Part shown: piece by piece, positions 44,089 to 53,374 of the stretch | How the letters are laid out: every line of letters starts with the position of its first letter | How positions within the stretch are numbered: the stretch's first letter is position 1 | From: Stenotrophomonas sp. ATCM1_4 | GTDB taxonomy: Bacteria > Pseudomonadota > Gammaproteobacteria > Xanthomonadales > Xanthomonadaceae | Direction of reading: 5' to 3' | DNA length: 64,000 nt | NCBI RefSeq assembly: GCF_004348115.1 | Contig: NZ_QPFB01000001.1 | Location: 3,674,028-3,738,027 of the forward strand | The notes under the pieces: generated by a model | What the model was told of the DNA's origin: nothing | The model's database searches: none | Seen by the model: the letters and a program-made list of their open reading frames with translations, nothing else | Program-made: the position numbers and the translations under genes

Positions 44089-46392
44089 ATGACGAAGTCC
44101 CTCCGTGCGCGCCGTCGCGCAACCCTGCTCGGCAGTTGCATGCTGCTCGGCCTCACCACCGTGCAGGCCCACGCCGCCGCCGGCGCACCGTCGCTGATTC
44201 CCCTGCCCGCCAGTTACCAGGCCGACGGCGGCAAGGACTTCGTGCTGAAGCATGCCGCCCGGGTCGGCGGCAATGACGAAGCCTCGCGCCGCGTCGCCGC
44301 CCAGTTCGTAGAGCTGCTCAAGCAGAACGGCGGGCCCACGCTGGCCGTGGCCGAGAACGCCAACAAGGCACAGATCCGCTTCCGCATGGACCCTTCGGCC
44401 ACCAATCCGGCCGAGGCCTACACGCTCAAGGCCTCCAACACCGGCATCGACGTCAGTGCCAGCGATGACCGCGGCCTTTTCTACGGCGCCGTCACCGCCG
44501 CCCAGCTGCTGACCGACCAGACCCCCGGCGAGGTCGCCGCGGCCACCATCACCGATGCGCCGCGCTTCGTCTGGCGCGGGCTGATGCTCGACTCGGCCCG
44601 CCACTTCCAGAGCATGGAGGAGATCAAGAAGCTGCTCGATGCGATGGCCCAGCACAAGCTCAATACCTTCCACTGGCACCTGACCGACGACCAGGGCTGG
44701 CGCATGGAGATCAAGCGCTACCCGAAGCTCACCGAAACCGGCAGCTGCCGCGTGCCGCTCGGTGATGCCGGCCGCAACGAGGCCACCGGCCAGCCCCGCA
44801 CCTACTGTGGTTTCTACACGCAGGAGCAGATCCGCGAGATCGTCGCCTACGCCGCGCAGCGGCATATCCAGGTGATCCCGGAGATCGATGTACCCGGCCA
44901 CGCCACCGCGGCCATCGTCGCCTACCCGGAGCTGGGCGTGACCGACCAGAAGCTGGTCATCGACAACCAGTGGGGCGTGTTCCCCAACCTGTTCAACACC
45001 GAAGAAAGCACGATGCAGTTCCTGGAGAACGTGCTGCTGGAAGTGATCGACATGTTCCCGGCAAAGTACGTGCACGTGGGCGGCGACGAAGCGGTCAAGG
45101 ACCAGTGGATCGCTTCCCCGCGCGTGCAGGCGCACATGCGCCAGCTCGGCCTGAAGGACGAGATGGAAATGCAGAGCCACATGATCAAGCGCCTGGAAAA
45201 ATTCCTGGAGCAGCACGACCGCCGCCTGATCGGCTGGGACGAGATCCTCGAGGGCGGCCTGCCGCCGGAAGCCACGGTGATGTCCTGGCGTGGCACCGAG
45301 GGCGGCCTGAAGGCAGCCAGCGAAGGCCACGACGTGATCATGTCGCCGGTCACCCACATGTACATGGACTACCTGCAGACCGAATCGCCGAACGAGCCGC
45401 CGGGCCGCCCGACCACGATCCCCCTGCAGAAGGCCTACGAATTCGAACCGGTGCCCGCCGAACTGGCCGCCGACAAGCGTTCGCACATCCTGGGCCTGCA
45501 GGCGAACATGTTCGTCGAGCACACCCGCAACAACCGCCACCTGGAACACAACCTGTTCCCGCGCGTGGCGGCGGTGGCCGAGACCGGCTGGAGCCCGCAG
45601 GACAAGCGCGACTTCCGTGGCTTCACCCAGCGCCTGCCGCGCCAGCTGCAGCGCTACCGTGCGATGGACATCGCCTACGCGCAGACACCGTTCCAGGTGG
45701 ACCTGCGCGACAAGGGGGATGCTGCCACCGGCAACGTCACCGTCACCCTGGACAATCCGCTGGGCTACCCCGTGCATTACACGCTCGATGGCAGCGCGGT
45801 CAGCAGCCGCTCGCCGCTGTACAGCCAGCCGCTGCAGCTGAAGGTTCCCGTGCAGGTGCAGGCGGCGGCCTTCTTCAACGACCTGCCACTGGCCGCGGCC
45901 AGCAACTTCGCGCTTACCGCCGACTCCCTGCGGGTGCGCGAGGACACCCAGCTGGGCCTGTGCCCGAACGGCGGCAAGCTGCTGCTGCGCCTGGAAGACG
46001 ACGGCCCGGCCGAGGGCGAGCGCGAAGTGTTCAACGTCAACATCTTCAACCCGTGCTGGTTGTGGGAAGACGTGAACCTGGCCGGCATCAGCAGGATCAA
46101 GGTGCGTGCCGGCCGCATCCCGTACAACTTCCAGCTGGCCCATGACGAACCGGCACGCAAGTTCGCTCCGGCGCACAGCAGGTACGGCGAGATGGAGATC
46201 CTGGCCAACTGCGAAGGCACGCCGCTGGCCTCGGTGCCACTGCCCGCCGAACCCGGTGCCGACGGCTTCCTGGAACTGGAGGCACCGATCACCGCGCCAG
46301 CCGCACGCGGCGACCTGTGCGTGCGCTTCACCGGCGATACGCGACCGAACATGTGGACGCTGGACTGGATCCGGCTCGAACCGGCCCGCTGA
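44089..46392 (+). CDS. Beta-N-acetylhexosaminidase, GH20, module A
   Basis: About 767 aa from ATG 44089 with AGGAG 8 nt upstream. The signal peptide ends near VQAHA (about residue 25). The GH20b N-terminal domain is followed by the catalytic barrel with LMLDSARHFQSMEEI, FHWHLTDDQGWRMEI and the catalytic Asp-Glu pair (333-334) in HVGGDEAVK. A C-terminal beta domain follows. It releases GlcNAc from chito-oligomers or glycans in the periplasm or at the surface. A 72-bp stretch (44665-44736) is identical to the paralogue at 51427-51498. Confidence 0.94.
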   Translation: MTKSLRARRRATLLGSCMLLGLTTVQAHAAAGAPSLIPLPASYQADGGKDFVLKHAARVGGNDEASRRVAAQFVELLKQNGGPTLAVAENANKAQIRFRMDPSATNPAEAYTLKASNTGIDVSASDDRGLFYGAVTAAQLLTDQTPGEVAAATITDAPRFVWRGLMLDSARHFQSMEEIKKLLDAMAQHKLNTFHWHLTDDQGWRMEIKRYPKLTETGSCRVPLGDAGRNEATGQPRTYCGFYTQEQIREIVAYAAQRHIQVIPEIDVPGHATAAIVAYPELGVTDQKLVIDNQWGVFPNLFNTEESTMQFLENVLLEVIDMFPAKYVHVGGDEAVKDQWIASPRVQAHMRQLGLKDEMEMQSHMIKRLEKFLEQHDRRLIGWDEILEGGLPPEATVMSWRGTEGGLKAASEGHDVIMSPVTHMYMDYLQTESPNEPPGRPTTIPLQKAYEFEPVPAELAADKRSHILGLQANMFVEHTRNNRHLEHNLFPRVAAVAETGWSPQDKRDFRGFTQRLPRQLQRYRAMDIAYAQTPFQVDLRDKGDAATGNVTVTLDNPLGYPVHYTLDGSAVSSRSPLYSQPLQLKVPVQVQAAAFFNDLPLAAASNFALTADSLRVREDTQLGLCPNGGKLLLRLEDDGPAEGEREVFNVNIFNPCWLWEDVNLAGISRIKVRAGRIPYNFQLAHDEPARKFAPAHSRYGEMEILANCEGTPLASVPLPAEPGADGFLELEAPITAPAARGDLCVRFTGDTRPNMWTLDWIRLEPAR

Positions 46393-46413
46393 CCGTCCCT
46401 GCCGTCGTCTCCC

Positions 46414-46441
46414 GGAAGGCCACCGCTCGCGGTGGCCTTCC
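46414..46441 (+). terminator. Hairpin, probable terminator after hexosaminidase A
   Basis: Perfect 11-bp stem GGAAGGCCACC (46414-46424) and GGTGGCCTTCC (46431-46441) with a 6-nt loop. Only a weak T tract follows (GCGTTTCC). Confidence 0.65.
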
Positions 46442-46705
46442 GCGTTTCCGGCCCTCGCAGGGGCCATCCGCACCAACCCGCGTGCCGCTTCCTGCCTGTC
46501 GCGGGGCGGCTGCATGCCCCGCCGGAGGGGACTTCGCACGCCCGGGACGGCTTGCCAAAAAATTTCACAGACATCCCGTTCAACCCGCTCGCCGGCGGCA
46601 AGATGCCGACACCCATTGCAATTAAATCTAAATTTCCATTGAAATCATCAGCCTATTGATGACCAAAGTCATGCCCGGCACATGAAAATTTTTTGCAACA
46701 CAGCT

Positions 46706-46719
46706 TGACATCGTTGTCA
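46706..46719. promoter_or_regulatory. Putative NagQ operator for the second module
   Basis: TGACATCGTTGTCA, identical to the box at 39929, again preceded by T to make TTGACA. It lies 65 bp before the second kinase start and supports shared regulation of both modules. Confidence 0.7.
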
Positions 46720-46783
46720 CGCAGCACGGAAACTCCACCTGCCGTAGCGCCAAAGGGGGCCGCACGGACTTCGGGGGAACTTC

Positions 46784-47884
46784 GTGGTTGCCAGTCTTCC
46801 AGCAGCGTCCAAGCACACCACCGCCACGGCCCGGCCCTTGCTGGCTGCGGACGTCGGCGGCACCCATGTGCGCGTGGGCCTGGTCTGGCCGGCCAGCGGC
46901 GGCCAGCGCCTGCAGGTGCAGGACTATCGCCAGTACCGTTGCGCCGACCACGATGACCTGGCCGCGATCCTGCGCCAGTTCCCGGTCGACCCTGCCTCGC
47001 TGTCCGCCTGCGTGATCGCCAGTGCCGGCCATGCCCTGGCCGATGGCACGGTGATCTCGGCCAACCTGCCGTGGCCGCTGTGCACCACCGCCATCCGTAC
47101 CGCGCTCGGCACGCCGGCCGTGCACCTGGTCAACGACTTCGAGGCCGTGGCCCATGCCACCGCCCACATCGACCACGACCAGTCCACCCTGCTCTGCGGC
47201 CCGGCCCAGGCGGCCGAGGGCCCGGTCCTGGTGGTCGGCGCCGGCACCGGCCTGGGCGCGGCGCTGCGGGTTCCCTTCGGCGGCCGCTCCCTGGTGCTGG
47301 CCACCGAGGCCGGCCAGGCCGCCTTCGCCGCCACCACCGAGCTGGAGATCGCGGTGCTGCAGCAGCTGTTGCGCAGCCGTCCGCATGTCTCCGTCGAGCA
47401 GGCCCTGTCCGGCCCCGGCCTGCTCAACCTGTACGGCGCGCTGTGCGCCCTGCGCGGCCAGTCGCCCCGCCATGCCACCCCGGACGCGATCAGCCACGCC
47501 GCCTGCGAAGGCAGCGATCCGCTGGCCGTGCAGACGCTGGAACTGTTCTGCGGCCTGCTCGGCTCGGCCATCGGCGACATGGCGCTGGTGTACGGCCCGC
47601 ACGGCGGCATCTACCTGGCCGGCGGCATCGCCCCGCGCATCGGCCACTTCCTTGCCAACAGCACCTTCGCCGATCGCTTCCTCAACAAGGGACCGATGCG
47701 CAAGGCGCTGGAACGCATTCCCGTGCGGCTGGTCGAGCACGGGCAACTGGGCGTCATCGGCGCCGCCAGTTGGTACCTGGAACGCAGGGAACTCGAGCCT
47801 TGCACTCCACCAAGCGCAGCAGTCCCCGTGCACGCGAACGCATCCCGCCCCTGCATCGGTCCACGTCAAGCCACTGCCGGCTGA
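46784..47884 (+). CDS. Glucokinase-family GlcNAc kinase, copy B
   Basis: 366 aa from GTG 46784 after GGGGGAA. It is a paralogue of the kinase at 40010: LLAADVGGTHVRVGL, LVNDFEAVAHATAH, VVGAGTGLGAALR and GGIYLAGGIAPR. It carries a unique C-terminal tail of about 30 residues rich in Pro, Ser and Arg beyond the common end ASWYLER. It is the first gene of module B, 35 bp before the second receptor. Whether both kinases are active on GlcNAc cannot be told from the sequence. The name NagKIIB is used for the equivalent in Xanthomonas. Confidence 0.86.
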   Translation: MVASLPAASKHTTATARPLLAADVGGTHVRVGLVWPASGGQRLQVQDYRQYRCADHDDLAAILRQFPVDPASLSACVIASAGHALADGTVISANLPWPLCTTAIRTALGTPAVHLVNDFEAVAHATAHIDHDQSTLLCGPAQAAEGPVLVVGAGTGLGAALRVPFGGRSLVLATEAGQAAFAATTELEIAVLQQLLRSRPHVSVEQALSGPGLLNLYGALCALRGQSPRHATPDAISHAACEGSDPLAVQTLELFCGLLGSAIGDMALVYGPHGGIYLAGGIAPRIGHFLANSTFADRFLNKGPMRKALERIPVRLVEHGQLGVIGAASWYLERRELEPCTPPSAAVPVHANASRPCIGPRQATAG

Positions 47885-47919
47885 GCCGCCGGAATCCATC
47901 AATGATGAGGAGAGACATC

Positions 47920-50721
47920 ATGAGGTACCGCAAGTCCGTACTATCCGCCGCCATCGTCACCTGTCTGAGCTTCTCCGCGCACGCGCAGGAAGCGGACAAG
48001 AGCGCCACCGACCTTGACCGCGTCGTCGTCACCGGCATCCGCGCCAGCCTGCAGCAGTCGCTGGAAACCAAGCGCAACGCCGACGCCATCGTCGACGTCA
48101 TCACCGCCGAGGACGTGGGCAAGTTCCCGGCCACCAACGTCGCCGAAGCGATGACCATCATCCCCGGCGTGACCATCGACCGCGCCTACGGCCAGGGCGA
48201 GAAGGTCAGCATCCTCGGCACCGACCCGGCGCTCAACCGCACCCTGCTCAACGGCCAGTCCATCGCCTCGGGCGACTGGAACATGTCCGACTTCCCGACC
48301 CGTACCTTCAACTACTCGCTGCTGGCGCCGGAACTGGTCGGCAAGGTGGAGGTGTTCAAGTCGCCGGAAGCACGCATCGACGAAGGCTCGATCGGCGGCA
48401 CCGTGATCGTCTCCACCCGCAAGCCGCTGGACATGCCGGAAAAGGTCAGCATCTCCGGCCGCGTCAGCTACGGCCGCAACGACCGCGTCGAGAAGACCGA
48501 TCCGAGCGCCTCGGCCGCCTTCGCATGGAAGAACGCCGCGGAGAACTTCGGCTTCATCGTGTCGGCGCAGGCCTCGAACGAGAGCATCCGTCGTGACGGC
48601 ATCGAGTCCTACGGCACCGTGCGGGCCAAGGATTACATCGCCGGCGTGGGGGGTGCCAACGGCTCGATCACCAACCTGCCCACCGACTGGTCGGTGGCGC
48701 CGAACCCGGACGGCTCGCAGCCGACCTCGCCGGCCACCTGCGTCGGCGCCTGCGCCGACACCGTCTACGCCAACCCCGACGCGATCGGCCCGAACTCCAC
48801 CAGCGCCCACTTCTTCGAGCAGGAGCGCAAGCGCAAGACCTACTCGGTGGCGCTGCAGTTCAAGCCGGTCGAGCAGATGAACATCGAATTCAACGCACTG
48901 AAGATCGATGCCAATTTCGACCACATGGCGCAGTCGATGTTCACCCACCAGGGCAACACCTGGAACAGCCTGAAGACCCTCAGCGGCCTCACCGTCAAGG
49001 ACGGCCTGATCACCAGCGCCAGCCACAAGAACGGCCTGGTCGTGTTCGACATGCAGAACCGTCGCGCGCAGGTCGATTCGGAAACCTACGACATCAAGCT
49101 GGACTGGAACGACGAACGCTGGTTCGCCTCCACCCACATCGGCCGCACCAAGGCCGAGGGTGGCCCGAAGCAGGTGTTCGGCGAATTTCTGGCCCGCACC
49201 GACTACACCTGGTCCATCGCCGATGCACCAGGCAAGCCGGGCAGCGTGCACTTCACCGGCGCCAACCCGTTCCAGAACCCGGACCAGTTCCAGATGGACG
49301 GCGGTTGGGGCGCGGACCCGAACCAGCCGAGCTGGAACACCGGCTGGGGCGGCAACCTGGTGGAGAAGCCGACCACCGACAAGGAAACCTACGGCCAGGT
49401 CGACTTCGGCATCAAGCTCGATTCGCCGGTCTACCTGCTGCGCTTCGGCTACAAGCAGCGCAAGCATGAAACCACCCAGATCCAGCGCGGCATCGGCCTG
49501 GCCTCGGTGGCCGGCTACGGCGACGCCAAGGCTTCGGACTTCGACCCGCGCAAGCTGCCGGGCAACTACCTGAAGGGCTTCAGCGGTTACGGCGACCTGG
49601 GCAACCGCTTCACCATCGATGGCTGGAAGCTGGCCGACTACATCACCAGCGGTGATTGGCTGGCGCCCTGGCAGACGATGCCGGTGATGTCGCAGTTCAG
49701 CGCCGAGGAGTTCGCCCGCAACAACTGGTCGATCAACGAAGACATCGGCGCCGCCTACCTGCAGGCGGACTTCAGCTTCGACCGCCTGCGCGGCAACATC
49801 GGCGTGCGCTACGTGCGTACCGACCTGGAGTCGGGCAGCTTCGCGTGCAACACCGGCCTGGCCGGCTGCACCCAGGCTGGCTGGTCGGCCGAGAAGCTGG
49901 CCGCCTCGTACAGCCCGGTCGTGGTGAAGAACAAGTACAACAACGTGCTGCCCAACCTGAACCTGGCTTACGAGGCCACCGACAAGCTGGTGCTGCGTTT
50001 CTCCGCCGCCAAGACCATCGCCCGTCCGAACTACACCGACGTGTCCTCGTACCTGTGGCTGTCCGACACCGCGCTGACCGGCGGCGGCGGCAACCCGGCC
50101 CTGAAGCCGTACCAGTCCACCAACCTGGACTTCTCGGCCGAGTGGTACTTCTCCGACAACGCCATCCTGGCCGGTTCGATCTTCTACCGCGACGTGGCCG
50201 ACTACATCCTCACCGAGTCGACCCCGGAAGTGCACTGGAACCAGAACCAGAACAAGGACGACACCTACATGGTGGACCGTCCGCGCAATGCCGGCGATGC
50301 GAAGATCAAGGGCTACTCGCTGGCATGGCAGCAGAACTTCGGCTACGGCTTCGGCGTGATCGCCAACTACACCTACTCCGATGGTGAAGCCACCGGCGAT
50401 CGCCCGCTGCCGTTCAACTCCAAGAACCAGTTCAACATCAGCCCGTTCTTCGAGAACGACACCTGGAGCGCGCGCGTCACCTACGGCTGGCGTGACAAGT
50501 ACTTCACCCAGGTCAGTGGCGGCCGCCAGCTGTGGACCATGGACTACGCCTCGCTGGATGCATCGGTGGCCTTCAAGATCACCGACAACCTGTCGGTCGG
50601 CCTGGATGCGATGAACCTGCTCGATGAGGAATACCACTCCTACTCCGGCGTGGAACAGCTCACCCGCGGTGCCTACCTGAGCGGCCGTCGCTACAACGCC
50701 TCGCTGCGTTTCAACTTCTAA
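47920..50721 (+). CDS. TonB-dependent receptor, module B
   Basis: About 933 aa from ATG 47920, preceded by the same GAGGAGAGACA leader as receptor A. Its signal ends at SAHAQ, followed by the TonB-box-like DRVVVTGIR, a plug with VDVITAEDVGKFPATNVAEA and VSILGTDPALNRTLLNGQS, and a long barrel ending in YNASLRFNF. The barrel is clearly different from receptor A, so the two probably take different ligands. It ends in a strong terminator 47 bp downstream. Confidence 0.92.
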   Translation: MRYRKSVLSAAIVTCLSFSAHAQEADKSATDLDRVVVTGIRASLQQSLETKRNADAIVDVITAEDVGKFPATNVAEAMTIIPGVTIDRAYGQGEKVSILGTDPALNRTLLNGQSIASGDWNMSDFPTRTFNYSLLAPELVGKVEVFKSPEARIDEGSIGGTVIVSTRKPLDMPEKVSISGRVSYGRNDRVEKTDPSASAAFAWKNAAENFGFIVSAQASNESIRRDGIESYGTVRAKDYIAGVGGANGSITNLPTDWSVAPNPDGSQPTSPATCVGACADTVYANPDAIGPNSTSAHFFEQERKRKTYSVALQFKPVEQMNIEFNALKIDANFDHMAQSMFTHQGNTWNSLKTLSGLTVKDGLITSASHKNGLVVFDMQNRRAQVDSETYDIKLDWNDERWFASTHIGRTKAEGGPKQVFGEFLARTDYTWSIADAPGKPGSVHFTGANPFQNPDQFQMDGGWGADPNQPSWNTGWGGNLVEKPTTDKETYGQVDFGIKLDSPVYLLRFGYKQRKHETTQIQRGIGLASVAGYGDAKASDFDPRKLPGNYLKGFSGYGDLGNRFTIDGWKLADYITSGDWLAPWQTMPVMSQFSAEEFARNNWSINEDIGAAYLQADFSFDRLRGNIGVRYVRTDLESGSFACNTGLAGCTQAGWSAEKLAASYSPVVVKNKYNNVLPNLNLAYEATDKLVLRFSAAKTIARPNYTDVSSYLWLSDTALTGGGGNPALKPYQSTNLDFSAEWYFSDNAILAGSIFYRDVADYILTESTPEVHWNQNQNKDDTYMVDRPRNAGDAKIKGYSLAWQQNFGYGFGVIANYTYSDGEATGDRPLPFNSKNQFNISPFFENDTWSARVTYGWRDKYFTQVSGGRQLWTMDYASLDASVAFKITDNLSVGLDAMNLLDEEYHSYSGVEQLTRGAYLSGRRYNASLRFNF

Positions 50722-50767
50722 GCATTTCTCCCTGGCAACATCGTTTTTCCGCTGTTTTTCTCCTCCA

Positions 50768-50800
50768 GCGGGCCTGGGTTTTCCAGGCCCGCTTTTTTTT
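50768..50800 (+). terminator. Strong rho-independent terminator after receptor B
   Basis: Perfect stem GCGGGCCTGG (50768-50777) and CCAGGCCCGC (50783-50792), loop of 5 nt, then eight T residues. As in module A, the terminator stands between receptor and hexosaminidase. Confidence 0.93.
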
Positions 50801-50829
50801 GCGATAACGCTTGTCCACCTGGAGCTCCC

Positions 50830-53163
50830 ATGACCCGACTGCATACGCGCGCACACGTCCGCAGCCTGCTGGCCACCGGCTTGCTGCTGGGCGCCGGCCT
50901 GACCGCCGCCCACGCCACCTCCGCACCGCCCTCGCTCGCCGTTCCCCTGATCCCGCTGCCGCAGCAGGTACAGCCCGGCGCCGCTCCCTATCGCGTGGAT
51001 GCCACCACCACGGTGAGCGTGGACGGCGAAGGCGCACGCGCCGTCGCCGGACAGTTCATCGCCCTGCTGGGCAAGACCAGCGCGCTGCACCTGCAGCCGG
51101 CGCGCGTCGGCAAGCCGGTACGCGGCATCCGCTTCGAGCACGATGCGTCGCTGGCAGGCAACGTGGAGGGCAGCTATCGCCTGCAGGTTGGCGCCCAGGG
51201 CGTGCGCATCCGCGCCGCCACCGACGCGGGGTTGTTCAATGGCGCGATGACGCTGGTGCAGCTGCTCAGCGGCGGTGATGGCCAGGACGGCCAGGTCCCG
51301 GCCGTGGACATCACCGATGCCCCCCGCTTTGCCTGGCGTGGTTTCATGCTCGACTCGGCGCGCCACTTCCAGAGCATCGAGCAGATCAAGCAGTTGCTCG
51401 ATGCCATGGCGCTGCACAAGCTCAACACCTTCCACTGGCACCTGACCGACGACCAGGGCTGGCGCATGGAGATCAAGCGCTACCCGAAGCTCACCGAAGT
51501 GGGCAGCTGCCGTGCGCCGGCCGGCCAGGCTGGGGTCGGGCCTGATGGCAAGCCACACCTGTACTGTGGCTACTACACGCAGGCGCAGATCCGCGACGTG
51601 GTCGCCTACGCCGCCGCGCGCCACATCACCGTGGTGCCCGAGATCGACGTGCCGGGCCACGCGCAGGCCGCCGTCGCCGCCTATCCCGAGCATGGCGTGG
51701 TCGATGGCCCGACCCAGCCGTCGGCCAACTGGGGCGTCAACCCCTACCTGTTCAACCCGCGCGAGGAAACCCTGCAGTTCCTGGAGAACATCCTGGCCGA
51801 AGTGCTGGAGATGTTCCCCGGCCAGTACATCCATATCGGTGGCGACGAAGCGGTCAAGTACCAGTGGCAGGCCTCGCCGGCGGTGCAGGCGCACCTGCGC
51901 GCACTGGGCCTGAAGGACGAGGAGGCCCTGCAGTCGCACATGCTCAAGCGGCTGGAAACCTTCCTGGAGGATCGCGACCGCAAGCTGATCGGCTGGGACG
52001 AGATCATCGAAGGCGGCCTGCCGCCGCAGGCCACGGTGATGTCCTGGCGCGGCATCGAGGGCGGCATCGAGGCCGCCACGCATGGCCACGACGTGGTGAT
52101 GTCGCCGGGCAACACGCTGTACCTGGACTTCCTGCAGACCAACCTGCCCGACGAACCGCCGGGGCGCCCCAAGTTCACCTCGATGCAGCGCGTCTACGCC
52201 TTCGACCCGGTGCCGGCGCAGCTGACCGCCGAGCAGCGCAGGCACATCCTCGGCGTGCAGGCCAACATGTGGACCGAACACACCCGCACCTGGGAGCGCC
52301 TGCAGCACAACGTGTTCCCGCGCATGGCCGCGCTGTCGGAAATCGCCTGGACGGCGCCGGAGCGCAAGAGCTACGACGATTTCCTCGCCCGCCTGCCGGC
52401 GCAGCTGCAGCGCTACAAGGCGCTGGACATCGCCTATGCGCAGACGGCGCTGTCGGTGGCGATGAAGCGCCAGGACGACCGCGCCGGCAACAAGGTCACG
52501 GTCGAGCTGTCCAACCCGCTCAGCTACCGCGACATCCGCTACACCACCGATGGCAGCACGCCCACCGCGCAGTCAGCGGCCTATCCCGGCGCACTGACCC
52601 TGCCGGTGCCCACCGAGCTGAAGGCGCTGACGTTCTTCAACGGCAAGCCGGTGGCCGATGCACCCAGCCGCTGGAACCTGGATGCCGAATCGCTGCTGAC
52701 CCGCACTGACAAGACCCTGGCGCAATGCCCGCAGGGCGGCCGCCTGCTGCTGCGGCTGGAAGACGACAACCCGCTGCAGGGCGCGCGGGACAACTTCGAC
52801 GTCACCATCTTCAACCCGTGCTGGTTGTGGGAGGACGCGCAGTTGCAGGACATCCGCGCGTTCAAGGTGCGCGCCGGGCGCATCCCCTACAACTTCGGCC
52901 TGCTGCGCGAGGAAGAGGCCAAGCGCGGCTACCGCAAGCCGGTCGCCGCGCATGGCGAGTTCGAAGTCCGCGCCGGCTGCGAAGGCCGCGTGCTGGCTTC
53001 GGTGCCGCTGCCGCGCGAGGCCGGCGCCGATGGCTTCATCGAGCTGGAGGCACCCTTGCGCGCCGGGCCGGAACAGGTCACCGACCTGTGCATGACCTTC
53101 AGTGGCGACACCCGCCCGCAGATGTGGGTGCTCGACCAGGTTCGCCTGCAACCGGCGAAGTAG
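50830..53163 (+). CDS. nahA: Beta-N-acetylhexosaminidase, GH20, module B
   Basis: 777 aa with a signal peptide ending near AAHAT (about residue 30). The GH20 barrel has FMLDSARHFQSIEQI, FHWHLTDDQGWRMEI and the catalytic Asp-Glu pair (339-340) in HIGGDEAVKYQW. A C-terminal domain follows, with VTIFNPCWLWED shared with the module A enzyme. The start follows GGAGC. The two enzymes diverge mainly at the N-terminus and in loops such as LPDEPPGRPKF, suggesting different linkage or chain-length preference (inference). Confidence 0.94.
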   Translation: MTRLHTRAHVRSLLATGLLLGAGLTAAHATSAPPSLAVPLIPLPQQVQPGAAPYRVDATTTVSVDGEGARAVAGQFIALLGKTSALHLQPARVGKPVRGIRFEHDASLAGNVEGSYRLQVGAQGVRIRAATDAGLFNGAMTLVQLLSGGDGQDGQVPAVDITDAPRFAWRGFMLDSARHFQSIEQIKQLLDAMALHKLNTFHWHLTDDQGWRMEIKRYPKLTEVGSCRAPAGQAGVGPDGKPHLYCGYYTQAQIRDVVAYAAARHITVVPEIDVPGHAQAAVAAYPEHGVVDGPTQPSANWGVNPYLFNPREETLQFLENILAEVLEMFPGQYIHIGGDEAVKYQWQASPAVQAHLRALGLKDEEALQSHMLKRLETFLEDRDRKLIGWDEIIEGGLPPQATVMSWRGIEGGIEAATHGHDVVMSPGNTLYLDFLQTNLPDEPPGRPKFTSMQRVYAFDPVPAQLTAEQRRHILGVQANMWTEHTRTWERLQHNVFPRMAALSEIAWTAPERKSYDDFLARLPAQLQRYKALDIAYAQTALSVAMKRQDDRAGNKVTVELSNPLSYRDIRYTTDGSTPTAQSAAYPGALTLPVPTELKALTFFNGKPVADAPSRWNLDAESLLTRTDKTLAQCPQGGRLLLRLEDDNPLQGARDNFDVTIFNPCWLWEDAQLQDIRAFKVRAGRIPYNFGLLREEEAKRGYRKPVAAHGEFEVRAGCEGRVLASVPLPREAGADGFIELEAPLRAGPEQVTDLCMTFSGDTRPQMWVLDQVRLQPAK

Positions 53164-53374
53164 TGGCCGGGAAGGCGCGGTGCGGCCCGCATGGTCCTCT
53201 CCACCCTGCGGCCCGCACCGCGCCATCTTTGCAGCAGCGCCAACGGGGTCACGACAGGGCCCCGATGGCCTGGCGACGGTATCAGTCCCGGGCTCGCCGA
53301 AGTAAGTGCCAAAAGGCAGAAAGGCACTGTTTTGAAAGGAAATTTCGGTTGCAGCCGCAACTACGCGCGTGCGC

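Larger units (their letters stand above)
46393..46783. other. 391-bp region between the two GlcNAc modules
   Basis: No gene is seen. It starts with an 11-bp-stem hairpin (46414-46441). A GC-rich stretch follows, then an A/T-rich tract at 46605-46705, unusual for this genome, and the operator at 46706. TCATCA/TGATGA in that tract could form a small hairpin. A promoter for module B is expected here; no convincing -10 was found. Confidence 0.6.

Noticed and set aside
40879..46539. Very long open frame (1886 codons) on the minus strand opposite receptor A and hexosaminidase A
   Set aside because: It is antisense to two well-supported genes, its composition is low-complexity (Gly, Val, His, Arg) from mirrored GC-rich codons, and it has no recognisable domain.
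47941..52308. Long open frame (1455 codons) on the minus strand opposite receptor B and hexosaminidase B
   Set aside because: It is the same codon-bias shadow effect; the sense-strand genes have clear motifs and signals.
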